64,000 nt of DNA from SpSt-501 sp037481615. Lineage in GTDB: Bacteria; Desulfobacterota; Desulfobacteria; Desulfobacterales; SpSt-501. A model generated the notes under the pieces. That model was not told where the DNA came from. It did no database searches and worked only from the letters and a program-made list of their open reading frames with translations. Shown in pieces: positions 18,624-25,756 of the stretch (positions are counted from its first letter, which is position 1; every line of letters begins with the position of its first letter). A program made the translations under genes and the position numbers. The stretch lies in assembly GCA_037481615.1 (NCBI GenBank), contig JBBFLI010000010.1. One strand, 5' to 3'.

Positions 18624-18652
18624 GGAGAGCCCCGGGCGAAACGGGGCTCTCC
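18624..18652 (-). terminator. Stem-loop between dctM and the 3-hydroxyacyl-CoA dehydrogenase gene
   Basis: An 11-bp perfect stem (GGAGAGCCCCG / CGGGGCTCTCC) with a 7-base loop lies 28 bases after the dctM stop. No U-tract follows on the minus strand. It is therefore more likely an attenuating or RNA-stabilising hairpin than a full intrinsic terminator. Confidence 0.5.
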
Positions 18653-18680
18653 GGAAACGCGGTTCGACGGGAAAGGGGGC

Positions 18681-20018
18681 CTACCCGAGCACCGAGGGCC
18701 CGAAGAACCTGGCCGGCGCCCAGAGGATGATCTCCGGGATGAAGATGCACAGGATCAGCCCGATCCACTGCAGGGTGACGAAAGGGACGACCCCCTTGTA
18801 GATGTGGTAGATCGTGATCTCGGGCGGCGAAATGCCTTTCAGGTAGAAAATCGAGTAACCGAAGGGGGGCGTCAGGAACGCCATCTGCAGGTTGACGCAG
18901 ATGAGGGTCGCAAACCACAGCCCGTTGAAGCCGAGCTCCTGACTGACCGGGGTGAAGATCGGGATCACGATGAGGAGAATCCCCAGCCAGTCGAGAAAGC
19001 ACCCCAGGAAGAAGACGATCCCCATCATGACGAAGAGGAGCGCGATCGGGGGGAGCTTCGTCCCCAGCATGAAGTTGCTGATCGCATCCCCGCCGCCCAG
19101 GCCCATGAAGACCGCCTGGAAAGCGTTTCCGCCGAGAAAGAGGGTCATGATCATCGAGGTCGTGATCGTGGTCGACCAGCAGGCGTCCTTCATCATCTTC
19201 CAGGAGAACTTCCCGTAGCCGAGGGTCATGATCACCGCGCCGAGCACCCCCATCCCGGCCGCCTCGGTCGGGGTCGCGATCCCGGCCACGATGCTGCCGA
19301 GCACGATCAGGACCAGGATGATCGGCGGGACGATCGATTTCGCGAACATGACCGCCTTCTCGGCGCCGCTGTGCGCGCCGCTCGTCTCGGCCGGGCCGTA
19401 CTCGGGCTTGATCAGGCAGAGGATGACGATGTAGGCGATGTAGAGCGCGGAGAGGAGAAACCCCGGGCCGAAGGCCGCGGCGTAGAGCCAGCCGACCGAG
19501 ATCTGGCTCAGGCTGCCGTAGACGACGAGCATGATGCTCGGCGGGATGAGGATCCCGAGGGTCCCCCCGGCCGTGATGCACCCGGCGATCAGGGGGATGT
19601 TGTAGCCCGCGCGCAGAAGCGCGGGGATGGCAAGCAGCCCGATCGAGACGACGGTCGCCCCGACGACACCCGCGGTCGCGGAGAAGATCGTGCAGGCGAT
19701 GATGACCGCGATCCCCAGGCCCCCGCGCAGCCGGCCCATGACGATGTGCATGGTCTCGAAGAGCCGCTCGGCGATCCCCGAGGCGTCGAGCACCTGGGCC
19801 ATCATGATGAAGAGCGGCACGGCGACCAGGACGTACTCCTCCATCACGCCGTAGGCGCGGTTGGCGAGCAGGGCGAGAACCGCGTCCGTCGAGCCCCCCC
19901 AGCCGATGACCCCGAAGACGACGCCCAGCAGGCCCAGGGTGAAGGCGAGCGGGTGGCCGAGGAGAAGCCCCACGAAGAGCGTGAAGAACATGACGACGGC
20001 AAGGGTTTCCGGGCTCAT
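18681..20018 (-). CDS. dctM: TRAP transporter large permease DctM
   Basis: 445 residues and about 12 hydrophobic segments. DctM signatures include 'LLLGHPLAFTLGLLGVVFG' near the start, 'RLRGGLGIAVIIACTIFSATAGVVGATVVS', 'GSLSQISVGWLYAAAFGPG' and 'TLICVNLQMAFLTPPFGYSIFYLKG'. It is the sodium-coupled transport subunit of a tripartite ATP-independent periplasmic transporter. The ATG at 20018 overlaps the dctQ stop (ATGA). A longer upstream frame is shadow sequence. Confidence 0.95.
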   Translation of the reverse strand: MSPETLAVVMFFTLFVGLLLGHPLAFTLGLLGVVFGVIGWGGSTDAVLALLANRAYGVMEEYVLVAVPLFIMMAQVLDASGIAERLFETMHIVMGRLRGGLGIAVIIACTIFSATAGVVGATVVSIGLLAIPALLRAGYNIPLIAGCITAGGTLGILIPPSIMLVVYGSLSQISVGWLYAAAFGPGFLLSALYIAYIVILCLIKPEYGPAETSGAHSGAEKAVMFAKSIVPPIILVLIVLGSIVAGIATPTEAAGMGVLGAVIMTLGYGKFSWKMMKDACWSTTITTSMIMTLFLGGNAFQAVFMGLGGGDAISNFMLGTKLPPIALLFVMMGIVFFLGCFLDWLGILLIVIPIFTPVSQELGFNGLWFATLICVNLQMAFLTPPFGYSIFYLKGISPPEITIYHIYKGVVPFVTLQWIGLILCIFIPEIILWAPARFFGPSVLG

Positions 20019-20518
20019 ATCTTCTCCCCCTTCAGCTGGTACCACTCCCGCACGAAGTTTGCGAACCCCTGGAGGAAGAGCAGCGCGAGGGATACCGGGA
20101 TCACGGTCTTGTAGGGGTAGAGCGGCGGCTTCCAGGCGCTCCAGCTGTGTTCCCAGTTGGCCCAGGACTTGGCCGCGTACGCGGTGCCGGCCCACAGGAG
20201 CGCCCCCACGAAGGGGACGAAGACGAGCCAGTGGGTGATCAGCCGCAGCACGAGCTGCGCCTTGGGGGGGAGCTGGAGGGTGATCACGTCGATGCGCACG
20301 TGCCGGTCGAGGCAGTGCGTCGCCGCCATCGCCATCATGTAGTTGAAGCCGTAGAGGTAGATCGTCACCTCGAAGGCCCAGACCGTCGGCATGTTGAAGA
20401 GCTTGCGCATGAAGACTTCGTAGCAGACGACGAGAAAGAGCGGGATCATCGCGTAGGAAGTGACCCGGCCGACGAACAGGTTGAAGGCGTCGACGGCGCG
20501 GACGAAGGATTTGAGCAT
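20015..20518 (-). CDS. dctQ: TRAP transporter small permease DctQ
   Basis: 167 residues with four membrane helices. The DctQ pattern is visible as 'CYEVFMRKLFNMPTVWAFEVTIYLYGF' around residue 32 and 'DRHVRIDVITLQLP' near 70. It pairs with DctM to form the membrane complex. It is separated from dctP by 76 bases containing a very strong stem-loop, and overlaps dctM by 4 bases. Confidence 0.94.
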   Translation of the reverse strand: MLKSFVRAVDAFNLFVGRVTSYAMIPLFLVVCYEVFMRKLFNMPTVWAFEVTIYLYGFNYMMAMAATHCLDRHVRIDVITLQLPPKAQLVLRLITHWLVFVPFVGALLWAGTAYAAKSWANWEHSWSAWKPPLYPYKTVIPVSLALLFLQGFANFVREWYQLKGEKI

Positions 20519-20552
20519 GGGGGGGTCCTTTCCTGCCGGTGTTTCGGGAGCG

Positions 20553-20585
20553 CCCGTCCCGCGGCGCGGGCCGCCGCGGGACGGG
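20553..20585 (-). terminator. Strong intercistronic stem-loop between dctP and dctQ
   Basis: A perfect 14-bp stem (20553-20566 pairs with 20572-20585) closes a 5-base loop, starting 10 bases after the dctP stop. There is no U-run on the minus strand. Such hairpins after solute-binding-protein genes commonly stabilise the upstream message and reduce read-through, giving excess binding protein over permease. Confidence 0.65.
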
Positions 20586-20594
20586 GAAAGACGC

Positions 20595-21761
20595 TCACTG
20601 CAGCAGCCTTCCTTTCATAACCTCTTCCTTGGGCCACGGGGCGACCCGGCCGCGCAGGTCACGCCACTTCGCATACTCCCGCTTGAACTCCTCTTGGGAA
20701 TCGAGGACTTTTTTCACGTCCGGGTTCTTCGACGCCAGCTCGTCCAGGTAGGCGAAGGAGACTTTCGCGAACTCGGTGATCGCGGAGTCGTCCATCTTCA
20801 CGAACTCGGTGGACTTCTCCATGATCTTGAGGGCCTCGATGTTCAGGTTCTCCTGCCAGGCCCAGGCCCAGAGCTGGGTCTCCTTGGCCGCGGTCTCGAC
20901 GATGATCTTCAGGTCCTCGGGCAGCTCGTCCCACTTCTTCTTGTTGAAGACGACGTCGAACTGGCAGGAGGGCTGGTGCACGCCGGGCTCGATCACGTAC
21001 TTGGTGATCTCGTGGAAGCCGGAGGGGATGTTCGCGGCCGGGGTGCTGAACTCGCAGGCGTCGATGACGCCGCGCTCGAGGGCGAGGTAGATCTCCGGGC
21101 CGGGCAGCGGGGTGACCGAAACGCCCATGCGGGTGAGGATGTCCATGTACCAGCCGACCGTGCGCACCTTCATGCCCTTGAAGTCGTCGAGCTTGGTCGC
21201 TTTCTTGTTCGAGTGCAGCCCGAGCTCCTGGCCGACGTTGCCGCAGAAGAAGGGCACCATCCCGTAGCGGCCGTAGAGCTCGTCGAACATCTCCTTGCCG
21301 CCGCGCTCGTAGTACCAGATGTTGTACCCCTCGGTATCCAGGCCGAAGGGGACGGAGGCGAAGGCGACGAAGGCCTCGTTTCTCCCCTTCCAGTAGCCGG
21401 GCCAGGAGTGGAAGGCGTCGAGCGTCCCCTTGGAGGTCGCCTCGAAGATCTCCATCGCCGGCACGATCGCGCCGGTCGGGAAGACCTTGATGTTCAAGCG
21501 GCCGCCGGAGCAACCGCGGACGGTGTCCGCGAAGTGGATCGCCATGTCGTGGAAGTTCAGGCCGCCCCAGGGGTCGCTCATGCGCCAGTTGAAGGTCTTG
21601 TTCGAGGTTTCGAACTTCTTGTTCGCCCACTCCTTGATGCGCTTGTCCTCGCCGAACTTCTCGATCTTTTTCTTCTGCTGGGCGAGGCTGTCGCCGGGAA
21701 GGGCCGCGACCAGGGCCGCGGCGGTGAATACGACCAGCAACGCGATGGCAAGTTTCCTCAT
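20595..21761 (-). CDS. dctP: TRAP transporter solute-binding protein DctP (carboxylate/keto-acid type)
   Basis: 388 residues with a Sec signal peptide ('MRKLAIALLVVFTAAALVAA'). The binding-protein core includes 'LNIKVFPTGAIVPAMEIFEATSKG', 'GMKVRTVGWYMDILTRMG' and 'GPEIYLALERGVIDACEFS'. The last of these resembles the TakP/FcbT-like subfamily that binds 2-oxo acids or aromatic carboxylates. The start at 21761 has a GGAGGAGAGGAA ribosome site. The ligand cannot be assigned, but the neighbouring CoA-transferase and dehydrogenases point to an organic acid. Confidence 0.92.
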   Translation of the reverse strand: MRKLAIALLVVFTAAALVAALPGDSLAQQKKKIEKFGEDKRIKEWANKKFETSNKTFNWRMSDPWGGLNFHDMAIHFADTVRGCSGGRLNIKVFPTGAIVPAMEIFEATSKGTLDAFHSWPGYWKGRNEAFVAFASVPFGLDTEGYNIWYYERGGKEMFDELYGRYGMVPFFCGNVGQELGLHSNKKATKLDDFKGMKVRTVGWYMDILTRMGVSVTPLPGPEIYLALERGVIDACEFSTPAANIPSGFHEITKYVIEPGVHQPSCQFDVVFNKKKWDELPEDLKIIVETAAKETQLWAWAWQENLNIEALKIMEKSTEFVKMDDSAITEFAKVSFAYLDELASKNPDVKKVLDSQEEFKREYAKWRDLRGRVAPWPKEEVMKGRLLQ

Positions 21762-21852
21762 TTCCTCTCCTCCCTCGAAGACGTTGGGGTTGGGCTGGAT
21801 GGGTTTCAGGCTCCGGGGCTCTCGAGCGTTCGAAAGCGGCGACCACCTCCTT

Positions 21853-22161
21853 TCAGAAATTGAGCGACTCCGGCCGCTTGAGCAGGAAATAGCCGTCAGC
21901 CGGGGTTCGGGCGACGATTCCCGCCTGGAGGAGGGCGGCGACCGCCTTGGGCCGGAAATCCCGCATGCCGATGCGGAAGAACTGGGTTTTGGCATAGGGC
22001 AGCGCAACCGCCGTGTCGGCGCTGTAGGCCTTGCGGCGATCGAGATCGGCGACCACCCGGCGTGCGGCGCGCTTGATGCGCCACCCGACGACCATCTGGG
22101 TCAGCACGTAGACCACGACCAGCAGAAGCAGGCCGAGAATGATCTGGACCGTCTCGGGCAT
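21853..22161 (-). CDS. Small membrane-anchored protein of unknown function
   Basis: 102 residues. One N-terminal membrane helix ('IILGLLLLVVVYVLTQMVV') is followed by a basic cytoplasmic domain with 'AKTQFFRIGMRDFRPKAVAALLQAGIV', which looks like a small winged-helix-sized alpha/beta region ending 'GYFLLKRPESLNF'. I do not recognise the family. The ATG at 22161 has AGGA at 8-base spacing and is preferred to the TTG six bases upstream. It lies between the SDR gene and dctP in one unit, so it may be a transporter accessory. Confidence 0.7.
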   Translation of the reverse strand: MPETVQIILGLLLLVVVYVLTQMVVGWRIKRAARRVVADLDRRKAYSADTAVALPYAKTQFFRIGMRDFRPKAVAALLQAGIVARTPADGYFLLKRPESLNF

Positions 22162-22239
22162 AGACAAATTCCTGAAGGGAGTTCAGTTTGTAGATACGAA
22201 TCCGCCTCGTGAGGGGAACCTCCTTCTAAGTGACCGCCC

Positions 22240-23079
22240 TCAATAAGTCAAGACAACGCCGCCGTCGAAGAGCAGATCCCCGCCGACGAGGAAGCGCGCA
22301 TGGCGCGAGAAACCGAAGAGGAAGAGGTTCGCCACCTCGATCGGGTTCATCATCTCCTTGATGCGCGATTTCCCGAGCATCACGTCGCGGACCACCTCCT
22401 CGGGGGGGATGCCGCGCTGGGCGGCCTGGGCCGGAATCTGGTTGAGCGCAAGCGGGGTCTTGATGAACCCCGTGCTCACCGTGAAGGACCGGATCCTGCC
22501 CTCCCCCTCGGCCGAGATGGACTGGGCGAGCGCGCGCAGGCCGAACTTGGTGATGTTGTAGACGGGCTTGTTCTTGGTGCAGATGTGGGCGTGGATCGAG
22601 GCCATGTGCCCGATCACGCCCGTTCCGCCGGGGCTGTTGCGCATGTGCGGGATCACGAGCTTGGAGAGGAGGAAGGGGGCGCGCAACATCAGGCGCTGCA
22701 TCAGGTCGTACGTTTCCATCGGGAAGTTTTCGATGGGGTCGATGTGCTGGATGCCGGCGATGTTCGCGAGAAACTTGATCGACCCCAGGCGGGCGGCGTC
22801 GGCGACGCAGCGGGTGACCTCTTCGTCGTTGCAGAGGTCGCAGCGCATGAAGATCATCTGCCCGCCGAGGTCCCGCGCCATCCTCTGCGTTTTTTTGCCT
22901 TCCTTCTCGTTGATGTCGAGCCCGACGGTCATGAGCTGGTTGGCCGCGGCGGCGATTGCCGTCGCCCGGCCGATCCCCGTTCCGGCGCCGGTCACGATGC
23001 AGACGTTCTGGACGCAGAAGTCCTCGTCCGGGAAGGTCAGGATCTGGTCGGGGGTAATTTCCGGCTCGCGAATTTCCAT
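22240..23079 (-). CDS. Short-chain dehydrogenase/reductase (3-hydroxybutyrate dehydrogenase-like)
   Basis: 279 residues, classical SDR. The NAD(P)-binding motif 'TGAGTGIGRA' lies near residue 30. 'DINEKEG' after beta-2 favours NAD. 'NIAGIQH' is in the place of NNAG. The catalytic Ser is in 'HMASIHAH' and the Tyr/Lys pair in 'YNITK' near 175. 'HMRNSPGGTGVIGHMAS' and the general layout resemble 3-hydroxybutyrate dehydrogenases, but the substrate is open. It is the first gene of the minus-strand catabolic unit. The ATG has a GGGAGG ribosome site and a sigma-54-like promoter about 150 bases upstream. Confidence 0.88.
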   Translation of the reverse strand: MEIREPEITPDQILTFPDEDFCVQNVCIVTGAGTGIGRATAIAAAANQLMTVGLDINEKEGKKTQRMARDLGGQMIFMRCDLCNDEEVTRCVADAARLGSIKFLANIAGIQHIDPIENFPMETYDLMQRLMLRAPFLLSKLVIPHMRNSPGGTGVIGHMASIHAHICTKNKPVYNITKFGLRALAQSISAEGEGRIRSFTVSTGFIKTPLALNQIPAQAAQRGIPPEEVVRDVMLGKSRIKEMMNPIEVANLFLFGFSRHARFLVGGDLLFDGGVVLTY

Positions 23080-23227
23080 GGGTGCTCATCCTCCCGCGGG
23101 GTAGTCGTTTCCGCCGGCTCCCGGGATCGAGATCACGCGGCGCTGCCACATCTTCACCGTTGAGGCGGTGCAGAATCTAAAGGGGACTCGGAAGTTGAAG
23201 GGCGGTTGAACCCTCGACGGGATTCGA

Positions 23228-23243
23228 AGCAAATCCTGCGCCA
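23228..23243 (-). promoter_or_regulatory. Sigma-54 (-24/-12) promoter for the SDR-TRAP operon
   Basis: The minus strand reads TGGCGCAGGATTTGCT, matching TGGCACRNNNNTTGCW with one mismatch, at the A of GGCA. The essential GG and GC are exactly 10 bases apart. Transcription would begin near 23217, giving a leader of about 138 bases before the SDR start. It is divergent from the sigma-54 promoter of gctA. Confidence 0.65.
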
Positions 23244-23723
23244 GCGGCCGTTCAGGTCGGCTTTGAAATTTCGCTCGAGAGTTTCCCTATCGATTTTGTC
23301 GGGTTATGCGGGATGCGGCTCATCCGCGGCACAGCCTTTGGCGGAAAAGAAAAGGCGCAAAATGAATCTAAAATGCTACATGTATATTTTTTGATTCTAA
23401 TTTCCCTCCCCATACCCCCAGCAAAACGCTTTTGAGAAAATTTAAACAGCAAAATCGATTATCTAAAAAATAGCCGCAGAAAACGGCCTTTTTGTTCTGT
23501 ATCTTTTTGAATACATTTTGCGCGCGGGTAAGCTGCCGTCCGTGAGCCCGAATCCGAAGCGAAGGTCGACCTGCTCAGGATGATCAATACTGAGATATCA
23601 GATAGTTGAGATCCTGAATCGCCGCCTGCGACCTTCTGCGCCGGTTTCCGCTCCGGAGAAGAGAGCGGGGGCTTCGAATTACACAACCGGCTGTTTTTCT
23701 ATGCAATTGGTTCTCCCCCAAAA
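23244..23723. other. AT-rich non-coding spacer between divergent sigma-54 promoters
   Basis: The 720 bases between 23079 and 23800 hold no gene I can support; short frames here have no ribosome sites or recognisable products. The section from about 23330 to 23560 is far more AT-rich than the rest of the window. It contains a 10-base inverted repeat, ATCGATTTTG at 23289-23298 and CAAAATCGAT at 23450-23459. A short dyad CTGA-N4-TCAG lies in the segment near 23590, about 150 bases upstream of the gctA promoter. A small hairpin GCCG-N7-CGGC followed by CTTTTTG lies near 23472-23492. These are candidate activator and bending sites. Confidence 0.5.
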
Positions 23724-23739
23724 TGGCATGCTAATTGCT
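23724..23739 (+). promoter_or_regulatory. Sigma-54 (-24/-12) promoter for gctAB
   Basis: TGGCATGCTAATTGCT fits the -24/-12 consensus (TGGCAYRNNNNTTGCW) at every defined position, with GG and GC 10 bases apart. Transcription would begin near 23750, about 50 bases before the gctA ATG. It implies control by an AAA+ enhancer-binding protein, which is not encoded in the window. Confidence 0.8.
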
Positions 23740-23799
23740 TTTTTCGCGCGTGAGTACGGTTGACTCAGGCAGGATCCAACAACCTCGGAGGGAAGGACG

Positions 23800-24783
23800 A
23801 TGAAGGTTCTCGATCAGGGTTTGAATCCGGTCTTCATGGATCCCGACCCGGACAAGGCGCGGGAGTTCTTCCGCAAGAAGCCCCGGGCGATGGTCGACAA
23901 GCGCATGACCGAGAAGGAGGTCGTCGAAAAGTTCATCCCCGACGGCTGCTACCTCGGCATCGGAGGCTTCGGCGCGAACCGCATCCCCACCGCGGTGATC
24001 CACGAGATCCTGCGGGCGCGCCGGAAAAACCTGGGCTTCCTGGGCCACACCTCGACCCACGATTTCCAGCTGCTCTGCGCCGGGAAATGCTTCAACCGCC
24101 TCGACGCCGCCTACATCGTCGGCCTCGAAGCCCGCGGGCTCTCCCCCAACGCGCGGCGCTACATGGAATCGGGCGAGGTGAAGGTCTGCGAGTGGACGAA
24201 CTACTCGCTCGCCGCGCGCCTGCGGGCTGCCGCCGAGGGCGTCTCCTTCGCCATCGTGCGCTCGATGCTCGGAACCGACACCTTCCGCATGTCGGGGGCG
24301 AAGGTGATCGAGTGCCCGTTCACGGGCAAGAAGTTCGCCGCCGTCCCGGCGCTCTGGCCGGATGTGGCCGTGATCCACGTGCACGAGGCCGACATGTACG
24401 GCAACGCCGTGTTCCGCGGCATCTCGATCGCCGACATGGAGCTCGCCCGTGCGGCCAAGCGGGTGATCATCACCGCCGAGCGGCTGGTCAACAATTTCAC
24501 GATCCGCAACAACCCCACGGCCACCTCGATCCCCTTCTACCTCGTCGATGCCGTCGTGGAGGTCCCCTACGGGAGCTACCCGGGGAACATGCCCTATCTC
24601 TACTTCTCCGACGAGGAGCACCTCGCCGAATGGATGAAGGCCGAAAAGGACCCCAAGGAGTTCGAGAAATTCCTCGACCACTACATCTACGGGGTTTCCT
24701 GTTTCGAGGAATACCTCGACCGCTGCGGCGGGCTGAAGAAGCTCAAGCAGCTGCAGAAGCTCGAAACCCTGGTCGAGAAATGA
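23800..24783 (+). CDS. gctA: CoA-transferase subunit A (glutaconate CoA-transferase family)
   Basis: 327 residues in the class I CoA-transferase GctA family. It shows 'MVDKRMTEKEVVEKFIPDGCYLGIGGFGANRIP' at ~30-60, 'GHTSTHDFQLLCAGK', 'SMLGTDTFRMS', and 'DVAVIHVHEADMYGNAVFRG' near 195. The family moves CoA between carboxylates; relatives also include steroid-ring hydrolases (IpdA), so the reaction is not certain. The ribosome site GGAGGGAAGG precedes the ATG. It is followed by its B subunit after 40 bases. Confidence 0.9.
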   Translation: MKVLDQGLNPVFMDPDPDKAREFFRKKPRAMVDKRMTEKEVVEKFIPDGCYLGIGGFGANRIPTAVIHEILRARRKNLGFLGHTSTHDFQLLCAGKCFNRLDAAYIVGLEARGLSPNARRYMESGEVKVCEWTNYSLAARLRAAAEGVSFAIVRSMLGTDTFRMSGAKVIECPFTGKKFAAVPALWPDVAVIHVHEADMYGNAVFRGISIADMELARAAKRVIITAERLVNNFTIRNNPTATSIPFYLVDAVVEVPYGSYPGNMPYLYFSDEEHLAEWMKAEKDPKEFEKFLDHYIYGVSCFEEYLDRCGGLKKLKQLQKLETLVEK

Positions 24784-24823
24784 GGCTGGCACGATCCGCA
24801 AACCTTTGGAAGGAGTGGCGGCG

Positions 24824-25594
24824 ATGGCACCCCAGTACAACATGATGGAAATGATGATCTGTGTCGCTTCCCGTTTTCTCGAAGACGGGAAAACGGTCGC
24901 GGTCGGCACCGGCGCCCCCTGCGCCGCGGCCATGCTCGCCCAGAAGCTGCACTCGCCGAACCTGATCATCCTCTTCGAGGCCGGAGGCGTGGCGCCGCTT
25001 CTGCCGCAGATGCCCATCTCCGTCGGCGACTCGCGCACGTTCTTCCGGGCGGTCATGGCGGCGGGCATGAACGAGATGATGACCACCTGCTGCCGCGGCC
25101 AGGTCGACTACGCCTTCCTCGGCGGGGCGCAGATCGACAAGTACGGCAACATCAACTCGACCGTGGTCGGGGACTATTCCAAGCCCAAGGTTCGCTTCCC
25201 GGGAAGCGGCGGGGCGAACGATTTCGCCTCCTTCTGCTGGCGGACGATGATCATGACCGTGCACAGCAAGGCGCGCTTCGTGGAGAAATGCGACTTCATC
25301 ACCTCCCCCGGCTTCCTCACCGGCGCCGGGGCCCGCGAGGCGGCCGGGCTCCCGGAGGGCGGACCCTACAAGATCATCACCGATCTGGCGGTCATGGGCT
25401 TCGACGAGGAGACCCGGGCGATGAAGGTCGAGTCCCTCCACCCCGGCGTCGAGCTGGACAAGGTGCGTGCGGAAACGGGCTTCGAGCTTCTCGTGGCGAA
25501 GGATCTCGGCCGGACCGCGCCGCCGACCGAGGAGGAGCTGCGCATCCTGCGCGAAGAGGTGGATCCCCTGCGGCTCGTGATCGGCCGCGCCTGA
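24824..25594 (+). CDS. gctB: CoA-transferase subunit B (glutaconate CoA-transferase family)
   Basis: 256 residues. The catalytic-Glu region reads 'LIILFEAGGVAP' near residue 50, corresponding to the glutamate that forms the glutamyl-CoA thioester in class I enzymes. 'DYAFLGGAQIDKYGNINSTVVGD' and 'RFPGSGGANDFAS' are family signatures. The ATG at 24824 has GGAAGGAG at ideal spacing and is preferred to an upstream TTG. It should form a heteromer with the preceding subunit to activate the acid taken up by the TRAP system (inference). Confidence 0.92.
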   Translation: MAPQYNMMEMMICVASRFLEDGKTVAVGTGAPCAAAMLAQKLHSPNLIILFEAGGVAPLLPQMPISVGDSRTFFRAVMAAGMNEMMTTCCRGQVDYAFLGGAQIDKYGNINSTVVGDYSKPKVRFPGSGGANDFASFCWRTMIMTVHSKARFVEKCDFITSPGFLTGAGAREAAGLPEGGPYKIITDLAVMGFDEETRAMKVESLHPGVELDKVRAETGFELLVAKDLGRTAPPTEEELRILREEVDPLRLVIGRA

Positions 25595-25604
25595 AGGCCG
25601 AAGG

Positions 25605-25624
25605 CCTTCCCTTTTTCGGGAAGG
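25605..25624 (+). repeat. Short stem-loop after gctB
   Basis: A 7-bp perfect stem CCTTCCC / GGGAAGG with a T-rich 6-base loop lies 10 bases after the gctB stop. It has no following U-tract. It may assist the larger terminator about 90 bases further on. Confidence 0.4.
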
Positions 25625-25712
25625 GTCGGGTCGGAGCGGAGACGGCTTTCGTGTCCCGGCTCAGGGCCGGCCGGCGGACAGGGCCCCGAAGACCCTTCCT
25701 GCACCCCACGTC

Positions 25713-25756
25713 GCCCTTCCCCGGCGCTCCCGCCGGGGAAGGGCTCGTTTTTTCTC
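25713..25756 (+). terminator. Rho-independent terminator of gctAB
   Basis: A perfect 14-bp stem (25713-25726 with 25731-25744) and a 4-base loop are followed by TCGTTTTTTCTC on the plus strand. It abuts the stop of the convergent HerA-like gene, so it insulates the two units. Confidence 0.9.

Noticed and set aside
22162..22167. TTG at 22167 as the start of the small membrane protein.
   Set aside because: The ATG six bases downstream has better spacing to AGGA and gives the same helix.
23206..23686. Three short frames (62-75 codons) in the AT-rich spacer.
   Set aside because: No ribosome sites, no known domains, and they lie across the divergent promoter region. The AT bias better fits a regulatory spacer.
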